A stretch of 64,000 bases of DNA from Anaerohalosphaeraceae bacterium. Its GTDB lineage: Bacteria; Planctomycetota; Phycisphaerae; Sedimentisphaerales; UBA12454. Position 1 is the stretch's first letter; the number at the start of each line of letters is the position of its first letter. The position numbers and the translations under genes were made by a program. The stretch spans positions 186,001 to 250,000 of the forward strand of contig JAIORA010000012.1 in NCBI GenBank assembly GCA_021108375.1, read 5' to 3'. Below are positions 17,238-25,962 of this stretch, one piece after another. The notes below the pieces were generated by a model. That model did not search any database, had not been told where the DNA came from, and was given only the letters and a program-made list of their open reading frames with translations.

Positions 17238-17287
17238 TTCCTGAAGTTCAAATCGGCTCGGGACACTATATATAAGAAAGGAATCAT

Positions 17288-18661
17288 ATGAGGGTTTTAC
17301 TGGTAAAGCCTCCGTCGAATACTCATTTTGTTATGCCGCCTATAGGGCTGGGCTATATCGCATCTTATTTGAAAAAAAAAGTCGAGGATATTGAAGTTCA
17401 TTTCCTTGATTGTCTTAGAGATGGTATTAATCATCAAAAATTTGCAGATCATATCAGAGAGCTTAAACCAGATGTTGTTGGTATAACCGCTTTTTCGGTG
17501 GAGGTTGACTCTGCTATAAGATGCTGTCAGGTTGCCAAATCAGTTGCCAGTAAGATTGTTACTGTTATCGGCGGGCCTCACGCAACCTTTATGCCTGAAG
17601 AGATACTCTCAAATGAGCAGGTTGATTTTATCTTTCGAAATGAGGCCGAAATAGCTTTTGCTGAATTTATTGAGGAGTTAAAGGACTCAAGACGTTTTGA
17701 GCGGGTCTCGAATATCGGTTATAAAGTGGATGGCCGAATACAGCTCAATCCAGTACAGTTGCCACAGGAGCTTGACGATTTGCCGTTTCCTGATTATGAG
17801 TTTATGGGCCTTTATCCCAAGACTTATAAAATGAAGCATTATCCTTCCGCTCCCATTTTAACATCGAGGGGATGTCCTTTTCCATGTACATACTGTTCGG
17901 GAGGTAAACTTTCGGGTAAGAAAGTTCGTTCAAGAAGTCCGCAGAATATTATCAATGAAATAAAATTACTGAAGAAAAATAACAATATCAAAGAATTTGA
18001 GATTTGGGATGACAACTTCACATTGAACAGAAAAAGGACAGATGACTTTTGTGACTTTCTACTAAAGGAAAAGATTAATCTACCTTGGTGGTGTCCGAAC
18101 GGCCTGAGGGTGGAAACACTTGATGAGCCGTTAATAAAGAAGATGAAGGAAGCAGGCTTGTATGCGATTGCTATCGGAGTGGAATCAGGCTCGGAAAAAA
18201 TACAGAAGGACATGAAGAAAAATCTGGATTTTGAAAAAGTTAGAGAAGTTGTCACTCTGGGAAACAAATACCGTATACGCATGGAAGGTTTTTTCATTCT
18301 TGGATATCCGACTGAGACAAGAGAGGATATATTAAAAACGATAAAGATGTCAAAGGGACTACCCCTGAAAAGAGCAAGCATTTTGTTGTTCCAACCCCTT
18401 ATAGGTTCGGAGATTTATGATACCCTGAAAAAGGAAGGAAGACTGGAAGGCCTGGATATGCATAATGCAGAATATTCCAATCCGACTATTCTTCCACAGG
18501 GATTTAATGACCTTGCAGAACTGAAGAAACTGCATAAACGTGCGATTTTGGAATTTTATCTAAGGCCTAAAGTGCTACCGGGTTTTATTCTTGAAAATCT
18601 GTCAAGAGACCAGTTGAAGCACATATGGGCTATGATAAAAAAATATTTATTTAGTAGATAG
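17288..18661 (+). CDS. B12-binding-domain radical SAM protein (first of a pair)
   Basis: A 457-residue protein with an N-terminal cobalamin-binding-like Rossmann domain (VLLVKPPS, GLGYIASYL, VVGITAFS, VIGGPHATF) and a radical SAM core with CPFPCTYC (Cys196, 200, 203). Members of this class methylate unreactive carbon or phosphorus centres or rearrange rings. The DxHxxG cobalamin signature is not intact (LDCLRDG lacks the His), which is common in class B methylases, so cobalamin may bind without a lower His ligand or not at all. The 50-base gap before it ends in a good ribosome-binding site (AAGAAAGGAATC). Substrate unknown; a sugar C-methylation would fit the context. Confidence 0.75.
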   Translation: MRVLLVKPPSNTHFVMPPIGLGYIASYLKKKVEDIEVHFLDCLRDGINHQKFADHIRELKPDVVGITAFSVEVDSAIRCCQVAKSVASKIVTVIGGPHATFMPEEILSNEQVDFIFRNEAEIAFAEFIEELKDSRRFERVSNIGYKVDGRIQLNPVQLPQELDDLPFPDYEFMGLYPKTYKMKHYPSAPILTSRGCPFPCTYCSGGKLSGKKVRSRSPQNIINEIKLLKKNNNIKEFEIWDDNFTLNRKRTDDFCDFLLKEKINLPWWCPNGLRVETLDEPLIKKMKEAGLYAIAIGVESGSEKIQKDMKKNLDFEKVREVVTLGNKYRIRMEGFFILGYPTETREDILKTIKMSKGLPLKRASILLFQPLIGSEIYDTLKKEGRLEGLDMHNAEYSNPTILPQGFNDLAELKKLHKRAILEFYLRPKVLPGFILENLSRDQLKHIWAMIKKYLFSR

Positions 18662-18707
18662 TATAATACAATATCTGTCGAAAGGATTCTAATGAAAGGG
18701 ATATTTA

Positions 18708-20222
18708 ATGGCTAATGTATTATTTGTGCAGGAAATATATTTTCCATTTCAGAGCACATCAAGACTTTCAGCATATTTGAAAAACAAGGGCCATCAAGTC
18801 GATTTGGTGATAGGTGATGAAAAAAAAATAATCAAACATGTCGAAAAAACATTACCGGATATAATCGCATTCTCTGTGCTGACTCCATATAGGAACCACA
18901 TGCTGGCTTGTGCAAACGCATTGAAAATGGCTGGCATAAAAACGCTTGTTATAGCTGGCGGATATGATATCACATTTTTACCGCAGATTATCGAACACAG
19001 TGGCCTTGACATCATATGTCGTGGCGAAGGCGAGCAGCCGTTAGCTGAATTGTGCGATAGGCTTGATACAAGCAGGGATTTTACCGACATAAGCAATCTG
19101 TGGGTCAAGAAAGACGGCAAAATTTATAAGAACAAAATGCGTCAGTGGGAAATGGATATGGATTCATTGCCATTTGACGACCGTGATTTGTATTTTGATC
19201 ATGATAATTATTTTAAGACCATTCCTTTCACTCAGGTTCTTGTCGGAAGAGGTTGCCCACACCTCTGTAGTTACTGTTTCAATCATGGTTACAGAAAGAT
19301 ATATCGGGCTGAAGGTAGTCACGGCTACTGTAAATTGCGGAGTATTCCTGTGCTAATGCAGGAGCTGATAACCCTGAAGGAAAAATATAAAGCCCGCTAT
19401 ATATTTTTTAATGATAGCACATTGACATACAATAAATCGTGGATACTTGAATTTCTCAAAGAGTATAAAGAAAAAATTAGGCTGCCATTTTCAATAAATG
19501 CCGTTATTAGTGAAATAGATGAAGAGATTGGTCAGGCACTCGAAGACTGCGGTTATTGCATTTTAGTTAGATGGGGATTAGAAAGCGGCAATGAGCAATA
19601 TCGGATGAACGTTTTGAAAAAAAAGATAACGGACAAACAGTTGCTTGAAGGGGTAGGTATTCTCAAAAGACACCGCATTCGTTATTCAATGGCCATGATG
19701 TTAGGTCTGCCTGGTGAGACGCTTGATCTGGCTTGGGAGACAATAACGAAAGCAAAAGAGCTTTCTGCCCCTGATAGTGTCCATGCAGTAAATATATTCA
19801 AACCGTTCCCTGGCCTTGACATAACTGAGCATGGGATAAAACTAGGCCAATACCGCAGAGAAGATGTCTCTGCGCAAGGGTTGCCTGAAGTCTTGCAAAA
19901 AGACGAGGTTCAGATTATAAATGATTCTGAAGCTTACAGGGATTTAGCTCTTGGGTCGACCAATTTGTGTTTTTATCAAAATTATCGTACTGATAAAGAA
20001 GGCCAGTTTATACTGCGTTTGTCGCGTTTTTCACATCTTGCGATAAGGTTCCCGAAATTGAGACCGATTATAAAGCAGCTCATCAAATTACCGGATAATA
20101 TATTTTATCGACTGATATGGAAAATCACAGAAGGCTTTTTAAATATCAAGGCCCATGCAAATGTGCCATGTTCATTTTTTTTGAAATATTATATTTTTCA
20201 TTCCAGAAAGAAAATAAGGTAA
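18708..20222 (+). CDS. B12-binding-domain radical SAM protein (second of a pair)
   Basis: A 504-residue protein with the same two-domain layout as its upstream neighbour but low similarity to it: a cobalamin-binding-like N-terminus (IIAFSVLTPYRNH, VIAGGYDITF, ICRGEGEQPL) and a radical SAM domain with CPHLCSYC (Cys183, 187, 190). A GLESGN strand and the MMLGLPGET segment are typical of the class. About 100 basic, hydrophobic C-terminal residues resemble no domain I know. It starts 46 bases after its neighbour and ends 10 bases before the next dehydrogenase gene. Specific chemistry unknown. Confidence 0.75.
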   Translation: MANVLFVQEIYFPFQSTSRLSAYLKNKGHQVDLVIGDEKKIIKHVEKTLPDIIAFSVLTPYRNHMLACANALKMAGIKTLVIAGGYDITFLPQIIEHSGLDIICRGEGEQPLAELCDRLDTSRDFTDISNLWVKKDGKIYKNKMRQWEMDMDSLPFDDRDLYFDHDNYFKTIPFTQVLVGRGCPHLCSYCFNHGYRKIYRAEGSHGYCKLRSIPVLMQELITLKEKYKARYIFFNDSTLTYNKSWILEFLKEYKEKIRLPFSINAVISEIDEEIGQALEDCGYCILVRWGLESGNEQYRMNVLKKKITDKQLLEGVGILKRHRIRYSMAMMLGLPGETLDLAWETITKAKELSAPDSVHAVNIFKPFPGLDITEHGIKLGQYRREDVSAQGLPEVLQKDEVQIINDSEAYRDLALGSTNLCFYQNYRTDKEGQFILRLSRFSHLAIRFPKLRPIIKQLIKLPDNIFYRLIWKITEGFLNIKAHANVPCSFFLKYYIFHSRKKIR

Positions 20223-20232
20223 CAGTTCAGTT

Positions 20233-21288
20233 ATGAAATCACTTTTGCTAAAATCTAACAGTATATTGAAATATACCGACGTCGAAATTCCGACAATAGA
20301 CAATGACGAGTGTCTAATCTCTGTCAAACATGCAGGTATATGCGAATCAGATATCACCAGGGCTTATGACTGCGGTGCTTATTTTTATCCACTGGTAATG
20401 GGGCATGAGATATCAGGTATAGTTGATAAAGTCGGCGGCGATGTTAAAGATTTCAAGAAAGGTGATAAGGTTGCAGTTTTTCCTCTCATGCCCTGTAATA
20501 AGTGCCAATTTTGTCTCTCTCAGGATTATATTTTTTGTAATGATTATGATTATTATGGTTCACGGCGGAATGGCGGATTTGCAGAATTTATAGCGGTAAA
20601 GAGTTGGAATCTATTTAAGTTGCCTGATGATATGCCACTGGAGCAGGCGGTACTGCTTGAGCCTGTTGCTGTAGCAATACATGCGGCAAGGAAAATGGAA
20701 TTGGGCGGGACACAAAACGTGGTGATTCTCGGAGCTGGTCTTATAGGATTGGTTATTGCGATATATCTGTCAGAGAGAATTGATGCAGGTAAAATAATTG
20801 TATTTGACAGAAACAAACATAAGCTTGATATGGCTGCTCGTTTTGGGTTGTGTGTGGTAAATTCAAATGGCCGTGATTGGCTCCAGAGTCTGAAAAAGCG
20901 GATAAATAACGGCGCTGAATATATAATTGAGTCCTGCGGAGCGAGTCTGACTTACAATTTATCGATAGAGCTTGCTGCTGTTGGAGGGAATTTACTATGG
21001 GTTGGTAATATCAAGGACGATTTGACAATCGAAAAAAAAACCGTAAGCTCGATACTAAGAAAGGAACTTAAAATACAAGGTGTGTGGAATTCAAGATATA
21101 CACATAGTAAGGATGATGACTGGAATCATGCCCTCGAATTTATAAGAGGATGCCCTCATTTCAGCGACATAATTCCTCACAGATTTCTTCTGTCAGATGG
21201 GCAGGCTGTATTTGAAAAGATTCATTTACATAAAACAGGTCAAGTAAAAGACAACGCCCTGCCGTTAAGAGCAATATTTGATATATAG
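20233..21288 (+). CDS. Zinc-dependent medium-chain dehydrogenase (galactitol-1-phosphate dehydrogenase-like)
   Basis: A 351-residue MDR oxidoreductase, second of two in the cluster. The catalytic zinc site (HAGICESDI, GHEISGIV), structural zinc cysteines (CNKCQFCLSQDYIFC) and Rossmann motif ILGAGLIGLV are intact. The IQGVWNSRY and DDDWNHALEF segment recalls GatD, the galactitol-1-phosphate dehydrogenase, more than sorbitol dehydrogenase. It would oxidise or reduce a sugar-alcohol phosphate or a related glycan precursor. It is only distantly similar to the dehydrogenase at 11369, so it probably handles a different substrate. Confidence 0.8.
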   Translation: MKSLLLKSNSILKYTDVEIPTIDNDECLISVKHAGICESDITRAYDCGAYFYPLVMGHEISGIVDKVGGDVKDFKKGDKVAVFPLMPCNKCQFCLSQDYIFCNDYDYYGSRRNGGFAEFIAVKSWNLFKLPDDMPLEQAVLLEPVAVAIHAARKMELGGTQNVVILGAGLIGLVIAIYLSERIDAGKIIVFDRNKHKLDMAARFGLCVVNSNGRDWLQSLKKRINNGAEYIIESCGASLTYNLSIELAAVGGNLLWVGNIKDDLTIEKKTVSSILRKELKIQGVWNSRYTHSKDDDWNHALEFIRGCPHFSDIIPHRFLLSDGQAVFEKIHLHKTGQVKDNALPLRAIFDI

Positions 21289-21336
21289 CATTAGACGCTC
21301 ACGACCTGATTATAGTTATATAGAAATGTAGGAAAT

Positions 21337-21954
21337 ATGAAAACTAAACTTATTGCTCACCGGATAAACACTATAGCTGAACTTGGACACACCCCATTCA
21401 ATCTTGGCGTGGAGATTGATATTCGCTCAAGGGGCTCCAAGCTCATACTGCATCACGATCCTTTCTGTGACGGCCAGGATTTTGAAAAATGGTTAGATGT
21501 CTACAGACACCAAATCATCATACTTAATGTCAAGGAAGAAGGGCTTGAGACTGCAATCCTGAAACTTCTGAAGGACAGGGGTATAACAAACTTTTTTTTT
21601 CTTGATGTCTCGTTTCCTTTTATAGTTGCGTTTTCAGGCAGGGGTATAAACCAGTTTGCAGTAAGATTTTCCGAATATGAATCTATTGAAACGGTACTGA
21701 ACATGCGTGGTCTGGTAAAATATGTATGGGTGGATTGTTTTACGAAGATGCCTCTTGAGAGTGGAATTTACAAAAAGTTTAAAGAGGCAGGTTTTCAGAT
21801 TTGTCTTGTCTCGCCAGAGCTACTTGGCCGTGCTGTTTCACAGATAGAGCTTTATGCCGATATCCTCCATCGCGGCAACATGATTATGGATATGATATGC
21901 ACTAAAAAGCCATGTATCTGGACCAGTCTATTACAACAGAATGTGAGTGAATAA
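21337..21954 (+). CDS. Glycerophosphodiester phosphodiesterase-like TIM-barrel protein (short)
   Basis: A 205-residue protein that resembles the GDPD/PI-PLC-like phosphodiesterase fold. AHRIN (His-Arg), GVEIDIRS (Glu and Asp) and LHHDPF (His-Asp) occupy the order and spacing of the family's active site. It lacks the usual glycine in HRG and is shorter than typical GDPDs (about 240-250 residues); it has no signal peptide, so it would act in the cytoplasm. Similar short proteins occur in capsule clusters. A role on a polyol-phosphate or phosphodiester glycan is inference. It is the last gene of the cluster and precedes a perfect hairpin. Confidence 0.6.
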   Translation: MKTKLIAHRINTIAELGHTPFNLGVEIDIRSRGSKLILHHDPFCDGQDFEKWLDVYRHQIIILNVKEEGLETAILKLLKDRGITNFFFLDVSFPFIVAFSGRGINQFAVRFSEYESIETVLNMRGLVKYVWVDCFTKMPLESGIYKKFKEAGFQICLVSPELLGRAVSQIELYADILHRGNMIMDMICTKKPCIWTSLLQQNVSE

Positions 21955-22035
21955 TTAATGGATTTCAATAATTAGGGCTTGCTAAATAAAACCTGATTTC
22001 ATTCTATACAAATAGATACGTTCTGTTTGTAATGC

Positions 22036-22060
22036 TTGAAGTAAATGGATTTTACTTCAA
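22036..22060 (+). terminator. Perfect hairpin after the glycan cluster
   Basis: A 10-base perfect inverted repeat (TTGAAGTAAA/TTTACTTCAA) with a 5-base loop lies 80 bases after the last cluster gene. No long T run follows, so it is either a weak or Rho-assisted terminator or the end of a mobile element whose transposase remnant begins 34 bases later. Confidence 0.4.
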
Positions 22061-22093
22061 ATCACTTAAAACGCTTGCACTTGGAGAATAAGG

Positions 22094-22249
22094 ATGTATC
22101 ACAAAGACGACACATATCAGCAAAAGTTTGAAGATTTCTATCTGCCATTCGGCGGCAAACCCAGAAGTGATAATTGCTGGGTGATATCCATGGCAGCAGA
22201 TAGAACAGCAATGAGGTGCTGTTATGAGGTTATCTGTCAATGGTTATAA
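22094..22249 (+). pseudogene. Transposase N-terminal remnant
   Basis: The first 30 or so residues (MYHKDDTYQQKFEDFYLPFG then GKPRSDNCWV) match the conserved start of a transposase group in which a FYLPFGG motif and a (N)RWV motif open the protein. After that the reading frame drifts into unrelated sequence and stops at 22249. The rest of the element is gone. Family assignment (IS5/IS1182-like) is from memory and tentative. Confidence 0.5.
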
Positions 22250-22843
22250 TTACTTGCTTTTATTTTAGCATATAAATTCGCTCCATATAAATATAATCCT
22301 TCAGCTCAGGCTGCTATGCGTGCTCGTAGCACATGTTAAATATTCGCATTTTCCGCTTGAATGCTACCATCTGGTGAATAGCATCCTATGAAGCAGAACC
22401 GGTCAAATGTTATTTGACCAAAATTTTGCAAAGAGCATATTTTTTGTCCGCAAGGTCCTTCACCCACATAACCCGATAGGTGAAGGAGTACCTAAGGAGC
22501 AAAAAATATAATAATATCAGGTTGATGCCTAACCTCCTATTCGTGTTCGACTTTTTACAGCACATCAAACTTTTTGCAGCTGAGATGTCCTATTCTTCAA
22601 AACGCGGTGCCAGATACCCCGCAATGCTATTCACTGTTCTGAAAATCAAAAGTTGATAACATAAGAATCGCCTGCTTTTGTTGACGTGATAATCTCGGCC
22701 AAGTTTTGATAATTTGCTTTAGTTCTGGATAGTTTTTCAGAATATGCACCGGATTCTGCAAAATAGATTCTGGATTATCATAGTTTTTACAAGAAAAGTC
22801 TAATTATACTATTTCTATCAAAAGTTCATATAAGGTGTGATAG
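22250..22843. other. Gene-free stretch between two mobile-element remnants
   Basis: AT-rich sequence with no coding frame I can support. It contains the left arm of a 21-base imperfect inverted repeat (22376-22396). No RNA gene is recognised. It is probably decayed mobile DNA. Confidence 0.4.
22376..22396 (+). repeat. Left arm of inverted repeat flanking the integrase remnant
   Basis: GCATCCTATGAAG at 22381-22393 is matched exactly in reverse complement at 23189-23201. Over 21 bases the arms agree at 17 positions. The pair encloses 831 bases containing the integrase fragment. Confidence 0.5.
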
Positions 22844-23158
22844 ATTAAACACTATACGATAAGTGAAAGAAAACTCTTGAAACATTTAAAAGTTTTGTGT
22901 GCTGAATGTGAATTTGAAAATGCGAGTCAATATAAACTGCATTCATTCAGACATCATTTCGCAAGTATGTGCGCCAACCATGGGGTTGCTCATCGAAAGG
23001 CTCTGGCTTGGTTGGGACACAGTTCATCAGAAATGCTCGACCTTTACTATCATCTCCATGATGATGACAGTCAAAAGACTATGATGGAACTTGCAAACTC
23101 AACCACAGCTATTATCCCAACAGTGGGTTTTGAGGACAGTTTGAGGACAGTGCTTTAA
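22844..23158 (+). pseudogene. Tyrosine recombinase (integrase) C-terminal remnant
   Basis: The frame is open from 22844 and encodes the catalytic C-terminus of a phage-type integrase: HSFRHHFAS carries the HxxR box, WLGHSSSEMLDLYYH the downstream His region and the tyrosine nucleophile. The N-terminal DNA-binding domains and the first catalytic arginine are missing, and an in-frame stop (TAG at 22841) precedes the fragment. It cannot be active alone. It probably marks an old integration site beside the glycan cluster. Confidence 0.75.
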
Positions 23159-23185
23159 ATTATATCAAGCAATACTTAACTGGCT

Positions 23186-23206
23186 CCACTTCATAGGATG
23201 CCGTTC
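23186..23206 (-). repeat. Right arm of inverted repeat flanking the integrase remnant
   Basis: CTTCATAGGATGC at 23189-23201 is the exact reverse complement of 22381-22393; see the left arm. It lies 30 bases after the integrase stop. Confidence 0.5.
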
Positions 23207-23238
23207 GCCAAAGCCATCCGTTCAGTAGCTAATTCACG

Positions 23239-24318
23239 CTAATCGGAGTCGGCTGCCCTTCTGGTTTTTGCCCTCTGTTTTGCAGTCCGATATTGGGCCA
23301 TGTCTTGTTGCCGGACACGCTCCCGCCTACCCATTGGGACGCTATTAAAGCGTTGAAATCGGCGAGTACCCCGCTGAGCTTTTTGATATTGCTTGTCGTA
23401 CTCAAGGTTTCTGGAGCCATCAGGGTTCGTCCAAGTCTTAGCTATAACCGTTAAACCCTGAGAGCCAGTCGCTATAGATAAATCTATGCGTGAATAAAAC
23501 TGCTCATCTCTAGATTTAACGTAAAGATACTTTTTGAGTTTCGCAGTTTTCGATGTAATATCAATTTGCATTTTAGCCATAGTATTATAGCCATCTGCAG
23601 GTGCTTCATAGAAAATCTCGTCATCTACAAGTAAGCCGCTATTTGCATCTAGGCACGTAAAAGAAATTTCGACTTCGGAACCATCACGGTTTGGTCGGCC
23701 GACAACTACAATATCTGCGTGATCTATAAGCATATTCGGCCGAATATCGTTAGAATCCAAAGGAAGAACTTCCACCTTTTGGAATAACATACTGTTAAGC
23801 CGTGGGTTCTTTTCCAGTTTTTGCCCATCCCAAAGACCGCCAGAGGCAATATCAAGATAGTATTCAGTTGTGTCGTCCAATCCGAATTTCAATAAATATG
23901 AGTTGCGGAGCAAAAAGGCTGGGGGGTTCTTCTTACGCATATGGAATATGGCTGGGTTATTGGCAGTGGTGCTTGAATAATTGAAATTCATTTTGCCTTT
24001 TTTACTAATAAATTCATAGTCTGGTTTTTCTATTGTTCTTATATAAGCAGCACTACCTAAGCCGCTAACTTCAAACAGCCCCTGGCTGTCAGATGTTGCC
24101 GTTGTAGAATCGACATATACGCCTTTGGCCTTATTGGATTTCTTGATTCCAATATTGATAACCACCCCGGCGACAGGTTTGCCGGACTTATCAACAACTT
24201 TGCCATAGAATTTAATATCATCCTGAGACAAATTTGCTTGCTCCGCCAAACAAACATTACCAATAAATAATCCCAAACAAGCAATTAACAATAATTTAAT
24301 TTTCACATTTTTATACAT
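23239..24318 (-). CDS. Secreted protein with CarboxypepD_reg-like domain
   Basis: A 359-residue protein with a clear signal peptide (KIKLLLIACLGLFIGNVCLA). Residues about 37-110 look like a carboxypeptidase regulatory-like beta-sandwich (FYGKVVDKSGKPVAGVVINI, SDSQGLFEVSGLG). The central part, about 140-310, is an unrecognised beta-rich region, and the last 40 residues are very basic (GRRERVRQQD, AKQRAKTRRA). A good ribosome-binding site (AGGAGATTGCA) supports the ATG. Probably exported; function unknown. It is the last gene of a minus-strand trio after the RHS fragment and the small membrane protein. Confidence 0.65.
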   Translation of the reverse strand: MYKNVKIKLLLIACLGLFIGNVCLAEQANLSQDDIKFYGKVVDKSGKPVAGVVINIGIKKSNKAKGVYVDSTTATSDSQGLFEVSGLGSAAYIRTIEKPDYEFISKKGKMNFNYSSTTANNPAIFHMRKKNPPAFLLRNSYLLKFGLDDTTEYYLDIASGGLWDGQKLEKNPRLNSMLFQKVEVLPLDSNDIRPNMLIDHADIVVVGRPNRDGSEVEISFTCLDANSGLLVDDEIFYEAPADGYNTMAKMQIDITSKTAKLKKYLYVKSRDEQFYSRIDLSIATGSQGLTVIAKTWTNPDGSRNLEYDKQYQKAQRGTRRFQRFNSVPMGRRERVRQQDMAQYRTAKQRAKTRRAADSD

Positions 24319-24417
24319 TGCAATCTCCTATTAATTTATTTTGTATAAGCATCTCATGTTTTGTGAAAGAAAAACAAATACTATTTACTACCAACAATTA
24401 TACCAAACACCTTTGAT

Positions 24418-24855
24418 TTATTTACAAAAAAATTCCCTCCTATAAATAAGCCAAAAAATTATCCCTATTTTTATTATTGCTATTATTGTTATGGATGTCT
24501 CAAATCTTGGCAACACAAGAAAGTTATTAATAATATGGTAAACAGAAAGTATAATCAAAAACCACCATCCCCATTTATATTTCCTGACAATGCCAAAAAC
24601 CGTAAGCATAGTGGCAGAACTAATAAGAATATAATATATACCAAACTCTAATTCTGAAACAAGCCAAACCATCCCAAACAGGGCTGGACGTGAGTCTTGA
24701 TGAGGAATATCAGCAAATCCGATTAATAACGATACTCCTAATAAAAAAAACAAACAGGCTGGTAATGCCACAATAATTGCTATAATATTAGTCTCTCGCG
24801 ATGTTTTTTTGTTCAAAATAATATTTTGCTCTATCGGAGTAACCTTTTCAGCCAT
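24418..24855 (-). CDS. Small four-helix membrane protein, unknown function
   Basis: A 145-residue protein with four predicted membrane helices (IIAIIVALPACLFFLLGVSL, FGIYYILISSATMLTVFGIV, WWFLIILSVYHIINNFLVL, ITIIAIIKIGIIFWLIY). I choose the ATG at 24855 because AAGGAAGG lies 6-13 bases upstream; the open frame runs on to 24891. It lies 42 bases after the stop of the RHS fragment on the same strand, the place an immunity gene would occupy if the RHS tail were a toxin. That is inference from position only. Confidence 0.6.
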   Translation of the reverse strand: MAEKVTPIEQNIILNKKTSRETNIIAIIVALPACLFFLLGVSLLIGFADIPHQDSRPALFGMVWLVSELEFGIYYILISSATMLTVFGIVRKYKWGWWFLIILSVYHIINNFLVLPRFETSITIIAIIKIGIIFWLIYRREFFCK

Positions 24856-24897
24856 AGCAACTTCCTTCCTTTCATTCATAATAGAGAGCAAAAAAGT

Positions 24898-25962
24898 TTA
24901 TCTTTGTTCCCAATGCCATCTCATCATTTTTTTTGAGTCATCTGCGTGGTTTTTCAAACTATCTCCTAAGAGCCTATCAAAAAAATTTGCCGCGATACTT
25001 ATATTATCAAGGTTCAAATTGACTTGTGGATTATAAGCACTGGCAGGTACCATAACATTACCGCTGAGATTTCCTGCATATTTTAACAAAGATGGTATGG
25101 CTGTTGAAACTCCGTATTCCACCCCCCAAATAGCGGCCTGTGTAACATGGTAGTCATGTCTTGCGCCAGACTTATTCCATATATCCACCGCGCCAGTTTT
25201 TATGCTCCTTCCAGAATTGCCAGCTAACGTTCCTAAACCTCTTGCACTTCTCATACTGTAATCCATTTGTTCAGTAGCAGCGGTACGTAAGTTTGACAAG
25301 CTGTTGTTAATGGCACTACCAGCACTCGATATATTATTTTGAATAGAACTTGCTGCGTTTGACAGCCTATTGCTGATATAATTCTTAGCTCTTGAAACAC
25401 ACAATCCCCGTGGATCAGTAAACATAATCGGGTTATTGCCGACATAGCCGTAGAGGTTCAGGCCGCCTTTGTAGCCAATCGGGTCGGGTTGCAGAAATCG
25501 GCCCAACGCAGGACTATACATCCTTGCGCGGTAATAATACAGGCCAGTCTCAGGGTCGTATCGGCGGGCGGTGAAGAAATACGGATTAGCCATAGAACTG
25601 GTAGTGGTGGCAGAGCCTAAAGCGTTATAAATTTTTAAAGAGCCGAAAACGTCATATTCATAAGATTCTGCCAGCGAACCGTCTGAATCTGACATAGCGA
25701 TTATACTGCCAAGGCCGTCAGAATGGTAGTAATAATGTTTAGCTGTGCCATCGTTTTGTGCGAGCCAGTTTTCAGACATTATATCAACGTCAGAATTGTC
25801 TATTTTGCCATCATTATTCAAATCAGCAGCAGCGTCATAACCTAAATCGGTGGATTTTTCCAACCAAGCATCAGCCATCAACTGCAAATCGTCCCTGTCT
25901 GTTTCGCCATCGCCGTTTATATCCGTTAAACTTGCGGATGATTCGTAGCTGGAGACAATGAA
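24898..25962 (-). CDS. RHS-core protein with dockerin-like EF-hand pair, 5'-truncated
   Basis: Two EF-hand-like calcium loops with the W-ending of dockerin-type repeats (DINGDGETDRDD, then ADLNNDGKIDNSD...NWL) come first. An RHS-repeat core follows (YYYHSDGLGSII, GLYYYRARMYSPALGRFLQP, DPIGYKGGLNLYGYVGNNP, DPRGL). After the core a tail of about 170 residues (from CVSRAKNY) has no family I know; in RHS proteins this is the variable, often toxic part. The frame stays open upstream to 25980 but homology stops near 25962, so the large N-terminal part is missing. The first start codon inside is a TTG at 25887. Probably a displaced RHS tip or a dead remnant. Confidence 0.65.
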   Translation of the reverse strand, partial: FIVSSYESSASLTDINGDGETDRDDLQLMADAWLEKSTDLGYDAAADLNNDGKIDNSDVDIMSENWLAQNDGTAKHYYYHSDGLGSIIAMSDSDGSLAESYEYDVFGSLKIYNALGSATTTSSMANPYFFTARRYDPETGLYYYRARMYSPALGRFLQPDPIGYKGGLNLYGYVGNNPIMFTDPRGLCVSRAKNYISNRLSNAASSIQNNISSAGSAINNSLSNLRTAATEQMDYSMRSARGLGTLAGNSGRSIKTGAVDIWNKSGARHDYHVTQAAIWGVEYGVSTAIPSLLKYAGNLSGNVMVPASAYNPQVNLNLDNISIAANFFDRLLGDSLKNHADDSKKMMRWHWEQR

